From IMG/VR virus record IMGVR_UViG_3300035703_000009, positions 143,111 through 207,110 of that record: a stretch of 64,000 bases of DNA. One strand, 5' to 3'. This document shows, in pieces, positions 57,190 through 63,985 of the stretch. Position 1 is the stretch's first letter, and each line of letters begins with the position of its first letter. The stretch comes from a virus. A model generated the notes under the pieces. It did no database searches, was not told the DNA's origin, and was given only the letters and a program-made list of their open reading frames with translations. Made by a program: the position numbers and the translations under genes.

Positions 57190-57536
57190 TCGAGCCTGAT
57201 TAGGAGCTCGCCCAACACCTCGATCTTACCCATCACCTTTTGAAATCGAACCTGTGCGCCGTGGTCGAACTTGGCCAGGATGGAATCTAATTCTGCCTGT
57301 AGGCCTTTCACCTCCTGCTTGGCCGCGTCTGTCTTGAACTTACCGGCTGCTGCCTTCTTGTAGTACGGCAGCTTGACCACAAAGTGGTGATAGGTCAGCA
57401 TCGCAATCCCGCCCTTGCTCTTTGCAGCATCGACGATTTTGCTCGCGCCGTCATGACGCTTTTGTGCAAAGTCTTCAAAGGAGTCGGTGGACTCGGCTTC
57501 AAATAAAAAATCTTCGTATAGTTGAATTAGTTGCAT
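57183..57536 (-). CDS. Small internal-virion-type protein, 117 aa
   Basis: N-terminal MQLIQLYEDFLFE then AES fits the shared peptide (ending LFE). The rest is helical and basic, with a long C-terminal coiled coil (~75-110). Not recognised otherwise. Late-type motif immediately upstream. Confidence 0.65.
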   Translation of the reverse strand: MQLIQLYEDFLFEAESTDSFEDFAQKRHDGASKIVDAAKSKGGIAMLTYHHFVVKLPYYKKAAAGKFKTDAAKQEVKGLQAELDSILAKFDHGAQVRFQKVMGKIEVLGELLIRLDH

Positions 57537-57541
57537 ATTGT

Positions 57542-57550
57542 TTATTTATT
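57542..57550 (-). promoter_or_regulatory. Late-type promoter for the 117-aa gene
   Basis: AATAAATAA within a run of three overlapping TAAA repeats on the minus strand, 5 nt from the ATG at 57536. Confidence 0.45.
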
Positions 57551-57622
57551 TATTATGCCTAGGAATCTTCTCAGTCGATTACCGGCAGGCAATGATTCTA
57601 CAAAAGGCACGGCACCCAGGGA

Positions 57623-58210
57623 TCATTTTTTAAAAATAAGATACCTTTTAATGTCGTTGCTTGAGGGTCGAGAGTTTTCAAACGCATACACCTCCTCGTG
57701 ACTTGTGTACCATAGGGTCTTTTTAAAGCCGCTTGGCACGCGAGCTCCAGAAGGCATCACCCGTGGCTCGCCCTTGAACTCGACGTCGATGCGTACCAGC
57801 ACTGGGAAGGAGTCGGCCAGTGCCCTTTCCCTAGATTCTAACAGTCGCCAGGGTCCGCGGTTGAGTCCTTCCTGTTGGAGTGCACAATTGACGTAGGAAA
57901 AGGTGGAGCGCAGGGCCAGTGAATCACAAGCAAAGTCTGCAGCTGGGGCCATGTGGCCCTTGTCCCACTCGTTGTTGTAGTAGTCAGCATCGATAGAGGT
58001 CTGCACGCCCGCCTCTGGATAAAAATCGAGGCCCTTGCGTGAGTACTTCCCCTCAGTGCACATTACCACATATTCCACCCAAACGGGTGCCCTGAACTGC
58101 TCAGAGTAGCCCACCTTGTAGTGGCCCTTGTCGACGACCTTAAGCTGTTGTGAGCCGCCGAATGCAGTGCAGACGAGCAGCAGTGCTAGGGTTAGAGAGG
58201 AGCGCAGCAT
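57623..58210 (-). CDS. Exported DNA/RNA non-specific endonuclease, 195 aa
   Basis: Starts at the ATG at 58210, giving the signal peptide MLRSSLTLALLLVCTAFGGS. The catalytic motif is DKGHMAPAADF (residues ~86-96; DRGH in most members, so Arg is replaced by Lys) and the Mg-binding Asn lies in VNCALQQEGLNRGPW (~113-127). This beta-beta-alpha-metal nuclease family cuts DNA and RNA. Export suggests activity in the periplasm or outside. Ends just after the 101-aa gene's stop in the same operon. Confidence 0.88.
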   Translation of the reverse strand: MLRSSLTLALLLVCTAFGGSQQLKVVDKGHYKVGYSEQFRAPVWVEYVVMCTEGKYSRKGLDFYPEAGVQTSIDADYYNNEWDKGHMAPAADFACDSLALRSTFSYVNCALQQEGLNRGPWRLLESRERALADSFPVLVRIDVEFKGEPRVMPSGARVPSGFKKTLWYTSHEEVYAFENSRPSSNDIKRYLIFKK

Positions 58211-58211
58211 C

Positions 58212-58517
58212 TTAGAACCACTTTTCAAAAAATCCCAACTGGTCGTCGAAGAGTTCGGCGTCCTTTGGTGACTTTTTTCGCATCGCATCGACGGTGTCCG
58301 GTCCCCAGACCCCATCAGTCGGCCACACGCCGAGCTGTGCCTGGTACTTGGTGATGGCCTCCTCAGTGCTCTTACCGGCGAGCCCGTCCTCCTTTAGCCG
58401 TTGGCCTGCCTGGTCAGTGATGCCCTTTTTGTTGAGGAAGCGCTGCACCTGCATGGTGCGTTTGGCCTCTTCGCTCTGCTCGTTGAGCCGGGTCCAGCCT
58501 TTAAAATCTAGGATCAT
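58212..58517 (-). CDS. Peptidoglycan-binding domain protein with targeting peptide, 101 aa
   Basis: N-terminal MILDFKGWTRLNE then QSE, followed by a peptidoglycan-binding-like domain: QRFLNKKGITDQ (residues ~26-37), EDGLAGKSTEEAITKYQAQL and GVWPTDGVWGPDTVDAM (~43-80). It ends 1 nt before the nuclease start codon. Probably a small virion-associated wall-binding protein. Confidence 0.75.
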   Translation of the reverse strand: MILDFKGWTRLNEQSEEAKRTMQVQRFLNKKGITDQAGQRLKEDGLAGKSTEEAITKYQAQLGVWPTDGVWGPDTVDAMRKKSPKDAELFDDQLGFFEKWF

Positions 58518-58536
58518 CGTATTGGGTTAGTTTAGT

Positions 58537-58545
58537 TTATTTATC
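58537..58545 (-). promoter_or_regulatory. Late-type promoter overlapping the stop of the LRV gene
   Basis: GATAAATAA on the minus strand, beginning in the stop codon of the upstream gene; 19 nt from the ATG at 58517. Confidence 0.55.
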
Positions 58546-58860
58546 GATCCACTCGTCGCCAAGAGCCCAGCTAGTGAGGTCCTCTGGCCAGTTGGGGTGC
58601 AGAGCTGCCTGCTCGGCGACCAGCGGCGAGGAGTCCTGGGCCAGCATGAATAGGATCTCGACTGGGGTGCTAGGGTTGATGGCCAACTGAAAGCGTACAT
58701 GCGCTTTGGGGTCCTGGGCAAGTCGCTTCATGAGCCACAGGGGCAGGCTTGGGTGCTGGGCGGCCTGCCAACGATAGCCGTCCAGCCGTGAGAGGGCCAT
58801 CTCCTCCAGCCCCAGCTCATCGGCGGACTCGTGTAATCTATATCTCTCTATCTTTATCAT
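58537..58860 (-). CDS. Leucine-rich-repeat-variant (LRV) protein, 107 aa
   Basis: Three repeats of about 24 residues: AAQHPSLPLWLMKRLAQDP, FQLAINPSTPVEILFMLAQDS and EQAALHPNWPEDLTSWA, the LRV pattern (N/HPxxPxxxLxxLAxD). Such alpha/3-10 solenoids bind protein. N-terminal KIERYRLHE then SAD could be a targeting peptide. Its stop is inside the next promoter; its start overlaps the 67-aa gene's stop by 1 nt. Confidence 0.7.
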   Translation of the reverse strand: MIKIERYRLHESADELGLEEMALSRLDGYRWQAAQHPSLPLWLMKRLAQDPKAHVRFQLAINPSTPVEILFMLAQDSSPLVAEQAALHPNWPEDLTSWALGDEWIDK

Positions 58861-59063
58861 CAGCTCTTAAGGTACTCTATCTTTTGCGGGCAGAGCTGCA
58901 CCATGCCACTGGCCTCGTACGGAAAGCTGCCGACGCTCTTTTTTATTAGCGCGTCGCGTGGGTCGGGCACCCGTACAGGTGTCAGCGGACCCCTTTGCAC
59001 CGGTTCCTGTGCACTGGTGTCACGGCGGATCAGCTTACCGGAAAATGGGCCTGGCACTATCAT
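58860..59063 (-). CDS. Hypothetical protein, 67 aa
   Basis: Not recognised; Pro/Arg-rich N terminus (PGPFSGKLIRRDTSAQEPVQ) and a C-terminal helix. First gene of the leftward operon, with a late-type motif at 59069-59077 just upstream. GC-rich like the adjoining noncoding region, so coding is somewhat uncertain. Confidence 0.5.
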   Translation of the reverse strand: MIVPGPFSGKLIRRDTSAQEPVQRGPLTPVRVPDPRDALIKKSVGSFPYEASGMVQLCPQKIEYLKS

Positions 59064-59068
59064 CTGGA

Positions 59069-59077
59069 TTATTTATC
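59069..59077 (-). promoter_or_regulatory. Late-type promoter at the left edge of the noncoding region
   Basis: GATAAATAA on the minus strand, 5 nt from the ATG at 59063. Confidence 0.5.
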
Positions 59078-59288
59078 CCAAAAAAGCCAGGAGAAGCACC
59101 AGCGGCCATGGGGGATTTTTCGTCAATGCAGAGGGATCACTTTCTAGGGGAAACCACCTTGACTTAAGTAAACTGACCCCACCGCACTCGCAACGGGTAG
59201 AGGTCTCTTGCACGTAGACATAAGACGATAAGAGATAGACCCAAAAAAAGCCAGAAATCACCCTAGCCGGCCATGGGGGTTTTTTTAC
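59078..59288. repeat. Duplicated GC-rich element (59078-59119 and 59246-59288)
   Basis: Two copies of a ~42-bp element, each beginning CCCAAAAAA(A)GCCAG and ending GGCCATGGGGG plus a T run. The flanking A and T runs with GGCC pairing could make weak terminators on either strand. No gene is seen between them; a GGTCTCT motif lies at 59202. Confidence 0.6.
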
Positions 59289-59394
59289 CCAGGAGAGGGG
59301 ACCAAAAACCAAACGCGCGGGGGCCCCAAGGTTTCCCATGCCAGGGGAGAGAAGGGATTACTGGAGCGGGCTGCCTATAGTTACAAAATTTAAC

Positions 59395-59580
59395 TCGTCT
59401 TCCAGCTAGCCTGTCTAGCTAGCCCTGGATAGCCTGTCCAGCAGGCGCTCCAGGCAGGCCTCCAGGAGGCGCCTGGCAGGCCCTGGCAGTAGCCAGGCAG
59501 GCCCCTGGAGGCTAGCAGTCCAGCAGCCGGGCAGGCTACTGCCCCTGGAGGCACTTTTTTCGGCCTGCAGCTGGCCAAGC
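59395..59580. other. Very GC-rich, self-complementary noncoding tract
   Basis: Dense repetition of CCAGGC, CAGGCC and CTGGAGG words with many short inverted repeats (for example CTAGCTAG and CAGGCGCC...). Composition is unlike the rest of the window. Open frames here look like artefacts of the composition. Lies beside the phased GGTCTCT array. Confidence 0.6.
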
Positions 59581-59602
59581 TTAGGTATTAACCGGTCTAG
59601 CA

Positions 59603-60371
59603 GGTCTCTAAGTTCTCCTTGTTGTGCTAGTCTGCCCGATCAGCTGGGTCTCTACTGGATTCTTGACCAGTCTAAGCTAGTCCAGCTTGGATCCACCCGA
59701 GTCTCTGCTCCCTGTCGAGTAATACCAAGAAGAAGACATGGTTAATCCGACCGGGTCTCTACTCCGCTAATCATAGCTGGCGGTAGGTTATGTGCTCGGC
59801 TACGATCAGGCAAATCGGTCTCTGGTCTAAAAACCTTACTTCCTAGCTGGAATCCGATTAATCCGACCGGGGTCTCTAAGTTCTCCTTGTTGTGCTAGTC
59901 TACCCGATCCGCTGGGTCTCTGCCTAAAGAATCCCAACCCGTTGCCGCTTGAATCCGGAATTACTGTGGGTCTCTGGCCGGTCGCTTGTCCAGGATTAGG
60001 AAAATAGGAAGAATTAAATCTGTGATCAGACCCATTATATCTAGTCTCTGGCCTAAGTAGTTGTCTAAGCTGTGCAGGAATCAGGCCCCTATACTGGATC
60101 TCTGGCCTAAGCAGTTGTCTAATTAGACCAGCCATCTTTTGGGTCTCTGGTGCCAGGCCGGACAGGGGGCGCCAGGGTTAATGCTGGCTCAGAGTAGGGC
60201 CAGAGACCAAAAAGATGTCTTTAGATGTCAGGAAGAAGTCTTAACTAGTTGGCCAGAGACCTTGGTCTAGGCTGGATTTATTGGCTTGGAAAGTTACATA
60301 TCCCGAGCAGAAACTCTTTTGCCTAGAAGAATTAACCGCGGACTGCAGCTGCTAGCCTGAGCATGGTCTCT
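59603..60371. repeat. Phased GGTCTCT array in the noncoding region (origin candidate)
   Basis: GGTCTCT or a one-base variant occurs at 59603, 59647, 59700, 59754, 59817, 59871, 59915, 59969, 60043, 60097, 60142 and 60365 on the plus strand and inverted at 60202 and 60255. Spacings are 44, 53, 54, 63, 54, 44, 54, 74, 54, 45 bp, close to whole helical turns. A 51-bp block (59603-59653) recurs at 59871-59921 with two mismatches. No coding sequence is seen from 59064 to 60514, between divergent gene blocks. Confidence 0.75.
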
Positions 60372-60514
60372 ACAGAGAAGCTTGGTTAAGCTCGCCCTTG
60401 GGTCAAGGACTGGACACAAAAACTCGCGACGCTATAAAAAACTTTTTTGTGCCTTTATTTTAACTCTTGCGCCGGCCTGCCCGTTAAATAAAAATAAAAC
60501 CAGAAATTAACCTA

Positions 60515-60796
60515 ATGAAGAAGCTTATCCTCCTCTCTCTGCTCCTCCTGAGCCTGGCAGCCTGCCGTCCGCTGAGGCTTGCCCTAGATCCAAACCAACA
60601 CCAACGTGTTGTGCTGCTCAAGATGCTGGAACCCGGCTCTCAGGCCGAGTGGCCGATTCGCGACCTAACTGCTAGGGCCGTGCTAGTGCAGACTCTGCAT
60701 GACGGCAAGGAGTTGTGGACTCGAGACTGGTGTGCATGCATCACCGATGACTGGCAGCCAGGAGACACGGTCACTGCGGTGTTATTTCAACGTTGA
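60515..60796 (+). CDS. Small lipoprotein, 93 aa
   Basis: MKKLILLSLLLLSLAAC is a lipoprotein signal peptide with lipobox SLAAC (Cys at residue 17). The mature domain is small and beta-rich with WCACITDDWQPGDTVTAVLF at the end. First gene right of the noncoding region; an AT-rich TAAATAAAAATAAAAC leader precedes it. Probably envelope-located; function unknown. Confidence 0.75.
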   Translation: MKKLILLSLLLLSLAACRPLRLALDPNQHQRVVLLKMLEPGSQAEWPIRDLTARAVLVQTLHDGKELWTRDWCACITDDWQPGDTVTAVLFQR

Positions 60797-60993
60797 CCCC
60801 TAGCTTTACGACTCAGCACCCACCAGCCGGCGAAGAAGACGGCGGACAGCAGGTAAAAACAAAGAGAGGCGCCCCAGTAGGAGCCAGTGAGCCGCACCGT
60901 CAGGGCGTATAAAGCGTCGAAGCCGAGCGGGTTGAAAAAGGTGCCGAGCACTAGGCAGACACCGGCAAGCTTGTCTCTGGTGGTTCTTTTCAT
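60787..60993 (-). CDS. Small two-helix membrane protein, 68 aa
   Basis: Two hydrophobic segments (LAGVCLVLGTFFNPLGFDAL and SLCFYLLSAVFFAGWWVL) separated by a short loop, with basic ends. Antisense to the plus-strand block and overlapping the lipoprotein's 3' end by 10 nt. No family recognised. Plausible but not certain. Confidence 0.5.
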   Translation of the reverse strand: MKRTTRDKLAGVCLVLGTFFNPLGFDALYALTVRLTGSYWGASLCFYLLSAVFFAGWWVLSRKARGQR

Positions 60994-61140
60994 CTGGGTC
61001 CATGCTAAAAAGATTTGGGCCAGTGCTTGGTGTATCCAGCGATCTCTGGCACCGGAACGTATTCGTCCAGTTAAGATATTATCTATTCCTTGAATCTAGG
61101 ATTCCGGCGGTCTCTGATCAGAGCCGAAAAATAGTTGTCA

Positions 61141-61180
61141 AAAAAGTTTTTAGTTGTCAGAAAATTTTGTTATATTTACT
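61141..61180 (+). promoter_or_regulatory. Early promoter copy 1
   Basis: AAGTTTTTAGTTGTC followed by a spacer and TTTTGTTATATTTAC. Expression of the 56-aa membrane peptide at 61199; leader of about 19 nt. Confidence 0.75.
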
Positions 61181-61198
61181 TTATAAAACAAAAAGAAC

Positions 61199-61369
61199 AT
61201 GAGAAAAATAGTTAGATGGATTATCTTTTTACCTGCAATTCCTTTCATCGTCCTTGAGACAGTGTTCGCAGACCCGTTCAGGTTTAGGATAAAGAAGGAT
61301 GGATTTAGCATCGGCATCTTTTGGATAACACTCATCTTTTTGATCAGTCATTTCATCATTAACTTGTAA
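61199..61369 (+). CDS. Small membrane protein, 56 aa
   Basis: MRKIVRWIIFLPAIPFIVLE ... FWITLIFLISHFIINL: two hydrophobic segments around a short basic loop (RFRIKKDG). Directly behind an early promoter, with an AT-rich leader AAACAAAAAGAAC. Function unknown; a host-takeover membrane peptide is possible. Confidence 0.7.
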   Translation: MRKIVRWIIFLPAIPFIVLETVFADPFRFRIKKDGFSIGIFWITLIFLISHFIINL

Positions 61370-61408
61370 CACAAGCATAACACACCAAGAAAGACTAGAT
61401 AAATCGCC

Positions 61409-61579
61409 ATGAAAAAATATCACATCGTATTCTTTGAAAGCAAAGCAGACCGCATTTCTACTGGAATCAGCCTCGAAGCCAAGGACGAGCTGCAGGCCCT
61501 GGAGATCTTTCGACAGAAAAGACCGACCGCAATATTCCTTCACCTAGTCAGCCCAGAAATGAGGTCACTCGTTTCCTGA
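61409..61579 (+). CDS. Hypothetical small protein, 56 aa
   Basis: MKKYHIVFFESKADRISTGI then LEAKDELQALEIFRQKRPTA: a compact beta-alpha-type fold seems likely. Follows the membrane peptide and is followed by a 10-bp hairpin (61605-61631, GCAGGGAGCC/GGCTCCCTGC). A GATAAATCG sequence just upstream resembles the late motif imperfectly. Confidence 0.65.
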   Translation: MKKYHIVFFESKADRISTGISLEAKDELQALEIFRQKRPTAIFLHLVSPEMRSLVS

Positions 61580-61604
61580 CCAAGATCGTTTACTCCGTAG
61601 TCCA

Positions 61605-61631
61605 GCAGGGAGCCCATTAGCGGCTCCCTGC
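61605..61631 (+). terminator. Possible terminator hairpin in the early block
   Basis: GCAGGGAGCC pairs perfectly with GGCTCCCTGC around CATTAGC, but only a weak T-containing tail (GCCGTTTA) follows. Confidence 0.5.
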
Positions 61632-61657
61632 GCCGTTTATGGAAACTTCGTCCAAAG

Positions 61658-61885
61658 ATGGAGTACATTATTCATATGAAGATAGAGACCAAAGAAGAGG
61701 CAATGTCCTTTATCGAAGAATATTATAAGTCGATCGACCAGCCGACACCAAAGATCAGTGACATCCAAGTCTTACACAGTGACTCTGCGTTGAGTACCAT
61801 TCGTTATCAAGTGCATGCAGAACCGGTGAGCATCACTCAGACCATCAAGATAGTCGGCTATAATCCACCGACTCTGCTGCAATGA
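61658..61885 (+). CDS. Hypothetical early protein, 75 aa
   Basis: Not recognised. Small alpha/beta protein (KEEAMSFIEEYYKSIDQP, TIRYQVHAEPVSITQTI). Stop overlaps the next start by 4 nt (ATGA). Confidence 0.6.
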   Translation: MEYIIHMKIETKEEAMSFIEEYYKSIDQPTPKISDIQVLHSDSALSTIRYQVHAEPVSITQTIKIVGYNPPTLLQ

Positions 61886-62259
61886 CACCGGAAGAAATCG
61901 ACGACATCATCACCGAGTCAAGGGCACACCGATTGGAATCCATCGGAAACAAGCTGCTCTCTGGTCTGGACAGGTCAGAGGAATCGCTGCTCAAGTTCAG
62001 TTGGGAGCTGGAAGAAGAGCTTAACGATAGTCTCTACACCGCGCTGGACCTGATGGGCTGGAGCGAAGTCCTGCTCTGGGCCGACTTTAGAGAGCTGGAA
62101 CAGGACCTAGCTTGCTTACTTACCTGGTTTGAGTTGCGCGAGGAGTATGAGTGCTGTGCACTGGTCCAGCAAGCGCAGGCTTGGCTCTCTGCAAAGCTGA
62201 CATTCATCGCCCAAGAGATAAAGAACGGTGTCGACCCGACGAGCCTAATAGGAATATAA
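61882..62259 (+). CDS. Hypothetical helical protein, 125 aa
   Basis: Almost entirely helical and Leu/Glu-rich. The stretch LLTWFELREEYECCALVQQA resembles the C-terminal helix of the 105-aa protein at 9842. Coupled to the preceding gene (ATGA overlap). Function unknown. Confidence 0.6.
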   Translation: MTPEEIDDIITESRAHRLESIGNKLLSGLDRSEESLLKFSWELEEELNDSLYTALDLMGWSEVLLWADFRELEQDLACLLTWFELREEYECCALVQQAQAWLSAKLTFIAQEIKNGVDPTSLIGI

Positions 62260-62273
62260 AAACAAGATACATT

Positions 62274-62522
62274 ATGACATATCCATTACACAAACTAGTG
62301 AATGCAGAGGACTATCCAGACGGCCAGACTAGAGTCTGGGGCCGCTGTAAAATAACTAACAAAATCCACGAGTGCTGGGTGCCGACCATCGGCTTGGAAG
62401 CTTGGCAGCGCGGCGAGAAGATTCAGCTGGCCATGAACGGCGTCTCTGCTGGGGACAGAGAATTCGTGAAGAGCGGCATCTCGCCCGACGGCTGGGACGA
62501 GCTCTTCGGTGATCCGGCTTAA
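62274..62522 (+). CDS. Hypothetical protein, 82 aa
   Basis: Starting at the ATG at 62274, 14 nt after the preceding stop. Contains TRVWGRCKITNKIHECWVPT and ISPDGWDELFG; small beta-rich fold likely. Not recognised. Confidence 0.65.
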   Translation: MTYPLHKLVNAEDYPDGQTRVWGRCKITNKIHECWVPTIGLEAWQRGEKIQLAMNGVSAGDREFVKSGISPDGWDELFGDPA

Positions 62523-62543
62523 CGTGACTCTAAACTCAACAAC

Positions 62544-62702
62544 ATGAAATGGTTAATAATCTCATATCTTAGCGTCGCCCTGCTCTTTGTGGCTCTGGTG
62601 TTGATCAGTAACCGAGCGGAGAAGCTCTCGTCTGACAACAAGTTTCGTCAGTGGTGGGAGCGAAACGTCTGCTCCTTCAAGGACATGGATGGCAGGTGGT
62701 AG
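62544..62702 (+). CDS. Single-pass membrane protein, 52 aa
   Basis: One N-terminal transmembrane helix (LIISYLSVALLFVALVLIS) and a short cytosolic tail with WWERNVCSF. Function unknown. Confidence 0.6.
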   Translation: MKWLIISYLSVALLFVALVLISNRAEKLSSDNKFRQWWERNVCSFKDMDGRW

Positions 62703-62729
62703 CCCTCTGCTGCAAAAATAAAGTAGCGC

Positions 62730-62767
62730 AAAAGTTTTTTAGTGTCAGCTTTTTTTGTTATATTAGC
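62730..62767 (+). promoter_or_regulatory. Early promoter copy 2 (variant)
   Basis: AAGTTTTTTAGTGTC followed by TTTTTGTTATATTAGC; differs from the other three copies at the start of the second box. Precedes the 51-aa gene at 62785. Confidence 0.65.
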
Positions 62768-62784
62768 CATCTAAAACAAATAAC

Positions 62785-62940
62785 ATGTATACACTAAACT
62801 GCAATTACTACACTAAGTCATTCTCAACGCTAGAGGCGCTGATCGACGACGTCATCAACAACGGCATGGACCCCAACTGCGAAGTCCTCAGAGACGGCCA
62901 ACCCACTGGCCAAGCGATCATCGAATTTATCCAATTTTAG
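62785..62940 (+). CDS. Hypothetical small protein, 51 aa
   Basis: MYTLNCNYYTKSFSTLEALI ... VLRDGQPTGQAIIEFI: reads like a small phage protein with a beta-alpha-beta pattern. Its stop is followed directly by early promoter copy 3. Confidence 0.65.
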   Translation: MYTLNCNYYTKSFSTLEALIDDVINNGMDPNCEVLRDGQPTGQAIIEFIQF

Positions 62941-62954
62941 CAAAAAAAAAGTTG

Positions 62955-62994
62955 CCAAAAAGTTTTTAGTTGTCGCGAATTTTTGTTATATTTA
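62955..62994 (+). promoter_or_regulatory. Early promoter copy 3
   Basis: AAGTTTTTAGTTGTC then TTTTTGTTATATTTAC; drives the SH3-barrel-like gene at 63013. Confidence 0.75.
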
Positions 62995-63012
62995 CTCTAT
63001 AAAACAAAAGAC

Positions 63013-63264
63013 ATGAACTTAAGACCAATCACCGCATCGGACCTTAAACGTGCGCTCGCCAGAGGAGTCGTGCAATTCGCTTTCAAAAAGCTCGGCGGCG
63101 AGCTTCGCACCGCAGTCGGAACCACCAACCTCTCGAGCATACCTGTGCAGAGTCACCCAAAGGGAGCCCGACCGGCTTCTGAAAAGGTGGTCTGCTTTTT
63201 TGACATCGAAAAACGCGAGTGGCGAGCAGCAAGCGTTAATTCAGAAATCTTTATTAACCACTAA
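63013..63264 (+). CDS. SH3-beta-barrel (DUF2693-like) protein, 83 aa
   Basis: Starting at the ATG at 63013. The pattern QFAFKKLGGELRTAVGTTN then KVVCFFDIEKREWRAASV (residues ~21-75) fits the small SH3-like proteins widespread in Bacteroidetes phages (F-x-K-x-x-G-x-x-R-x-A-x-G-T ... V-x-x-F-D). Function unknown. Confidence 0.7.
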   Translation: MNLRPITASDLKRALARGVVQFAFKKLGGELRTAVGTTNLSSIPVQSHPKGARPASEKVVCFFDIEKREWRAASVNSEIFINH

Positions 63265-63273
63265 TTCCCAACC

Positions 63274-63594
63274 ATGAGAGAAGAACTTAGCCTGGCCCCA
63301 GTGCCAATCGATGAGCCGTGTGCCCAGCTTGGAGACCCGGACTACCCGACTCGCGCTCGCAAGGAGTGCCGTGCATTCATCAACCAGCTAACTCGCGAGT
63401 TTGGAGAGCCGCCCAGCGGCGCTCGCCTCAAGATTACCCAGAACCCGCATGACTTCGGCACCTACCTCGATGTGGAGGTCCAGTTCGACGACTCCGTAGA
63501 AGAGGCTGCTGAGTGGGCATATAAGGTAGAGGCAAACCTACCCGCCAACTGGGATGAGGCCGCCTTGGCAGAGCTGGCTGAGCCTACTCCGTAG
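63274..63594 (+). CDS. Hypothetical protein, 106 aa
   Basis: Not recognised. Pro-rich start, then an alpha/beta domain (ARLKITQNPHDFGTYLDVEV). GC-rich compared with the AT-rich gene that follows. Confidence 0.6.
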   Translation: MREELSLAPVPIDEPCAQLGDPDYPTRARKECRAFINQLTREFGEPPSGARLKITQNPHDFGTYLDVEVQFDDSVEEAAEWAYKVEANLPANWDEAALAELAEPTP

Positions 63595-63607
63595 TAAAAA
63601 ATAGTCC

Positions 63608-63648
63608 TCAAAAAGTTTTTAGTTGTCAGAAAATTTTGTTATATTTAC
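63608..63648 (+). promoter_or_regulatory. Early promoter copy 4
   Basis: AAAAAGTTTTTAGTTGTC and TTTTGTTATATTTAC, identical to copy 1 over the core. Confidence 0.75.
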
Positions 63649-63688
63649 ACTAACGGACACAGATAAAAACATTTTAAAATCAATTTAT

Positions 63689-63985
63689 ATGAAAATCACA
63701 TATTTAGGAAAAGAATTAGATATAACTAAAGAACACGAACTCAATTCAAATAATGAGTTTGGATTTAAGGTTGATATTAAATATACTGATGAAAGTTGGT
63801 ATCCAACCAAAGAAGATACTGCATATAATTGTACGGAAGTACATCATTTATGGAGTTTAGATTATATGGGTGGTACTTCAATTGCTTTCGAAAGTAATAT
63901 TCACTCTACTGGATTTACGAGAAGAATAGATACAATCGAATCAGTAAATATAGAATTAGCAAATAAATTGTATGACAGCTATTAA
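63689..63985 (+). CDS. Hypothetical protein, 98 aa
   Basis: Starting at the ATG at 63689. MKITYLGKELDITKEHELNS ... LWSLDYMGGTSIAFESNIHS; beta-rich. Strikingly AT-rich compared with the genes before it, suggesting recent acquisition. Function unknown. Confidence 0.65.
   Translation: MKITYLGKELDITKEHELNSNNEFGFKVDIKYTDESWYPTKEDTAYNCTEVHHLWSLDYMGGTSIAFESNIHSTGFTRRIDTIESVNIELANKLYDSY

Noticed and set aside
59073-59339. 88-residue minus-strand frame in the noncoding region
   Set aside because: It spans a duplicated GC-rich element, is Trp/Pro-rich by composition and has no promoter or start context like the real genes.
59603-60371. Interpretation of GGTCTC sites as cloning scars
   Set aside because: Motif is longer than the restriction site, has natural variants and phased spacing, and flanks carry no vector or synthetic sequence.
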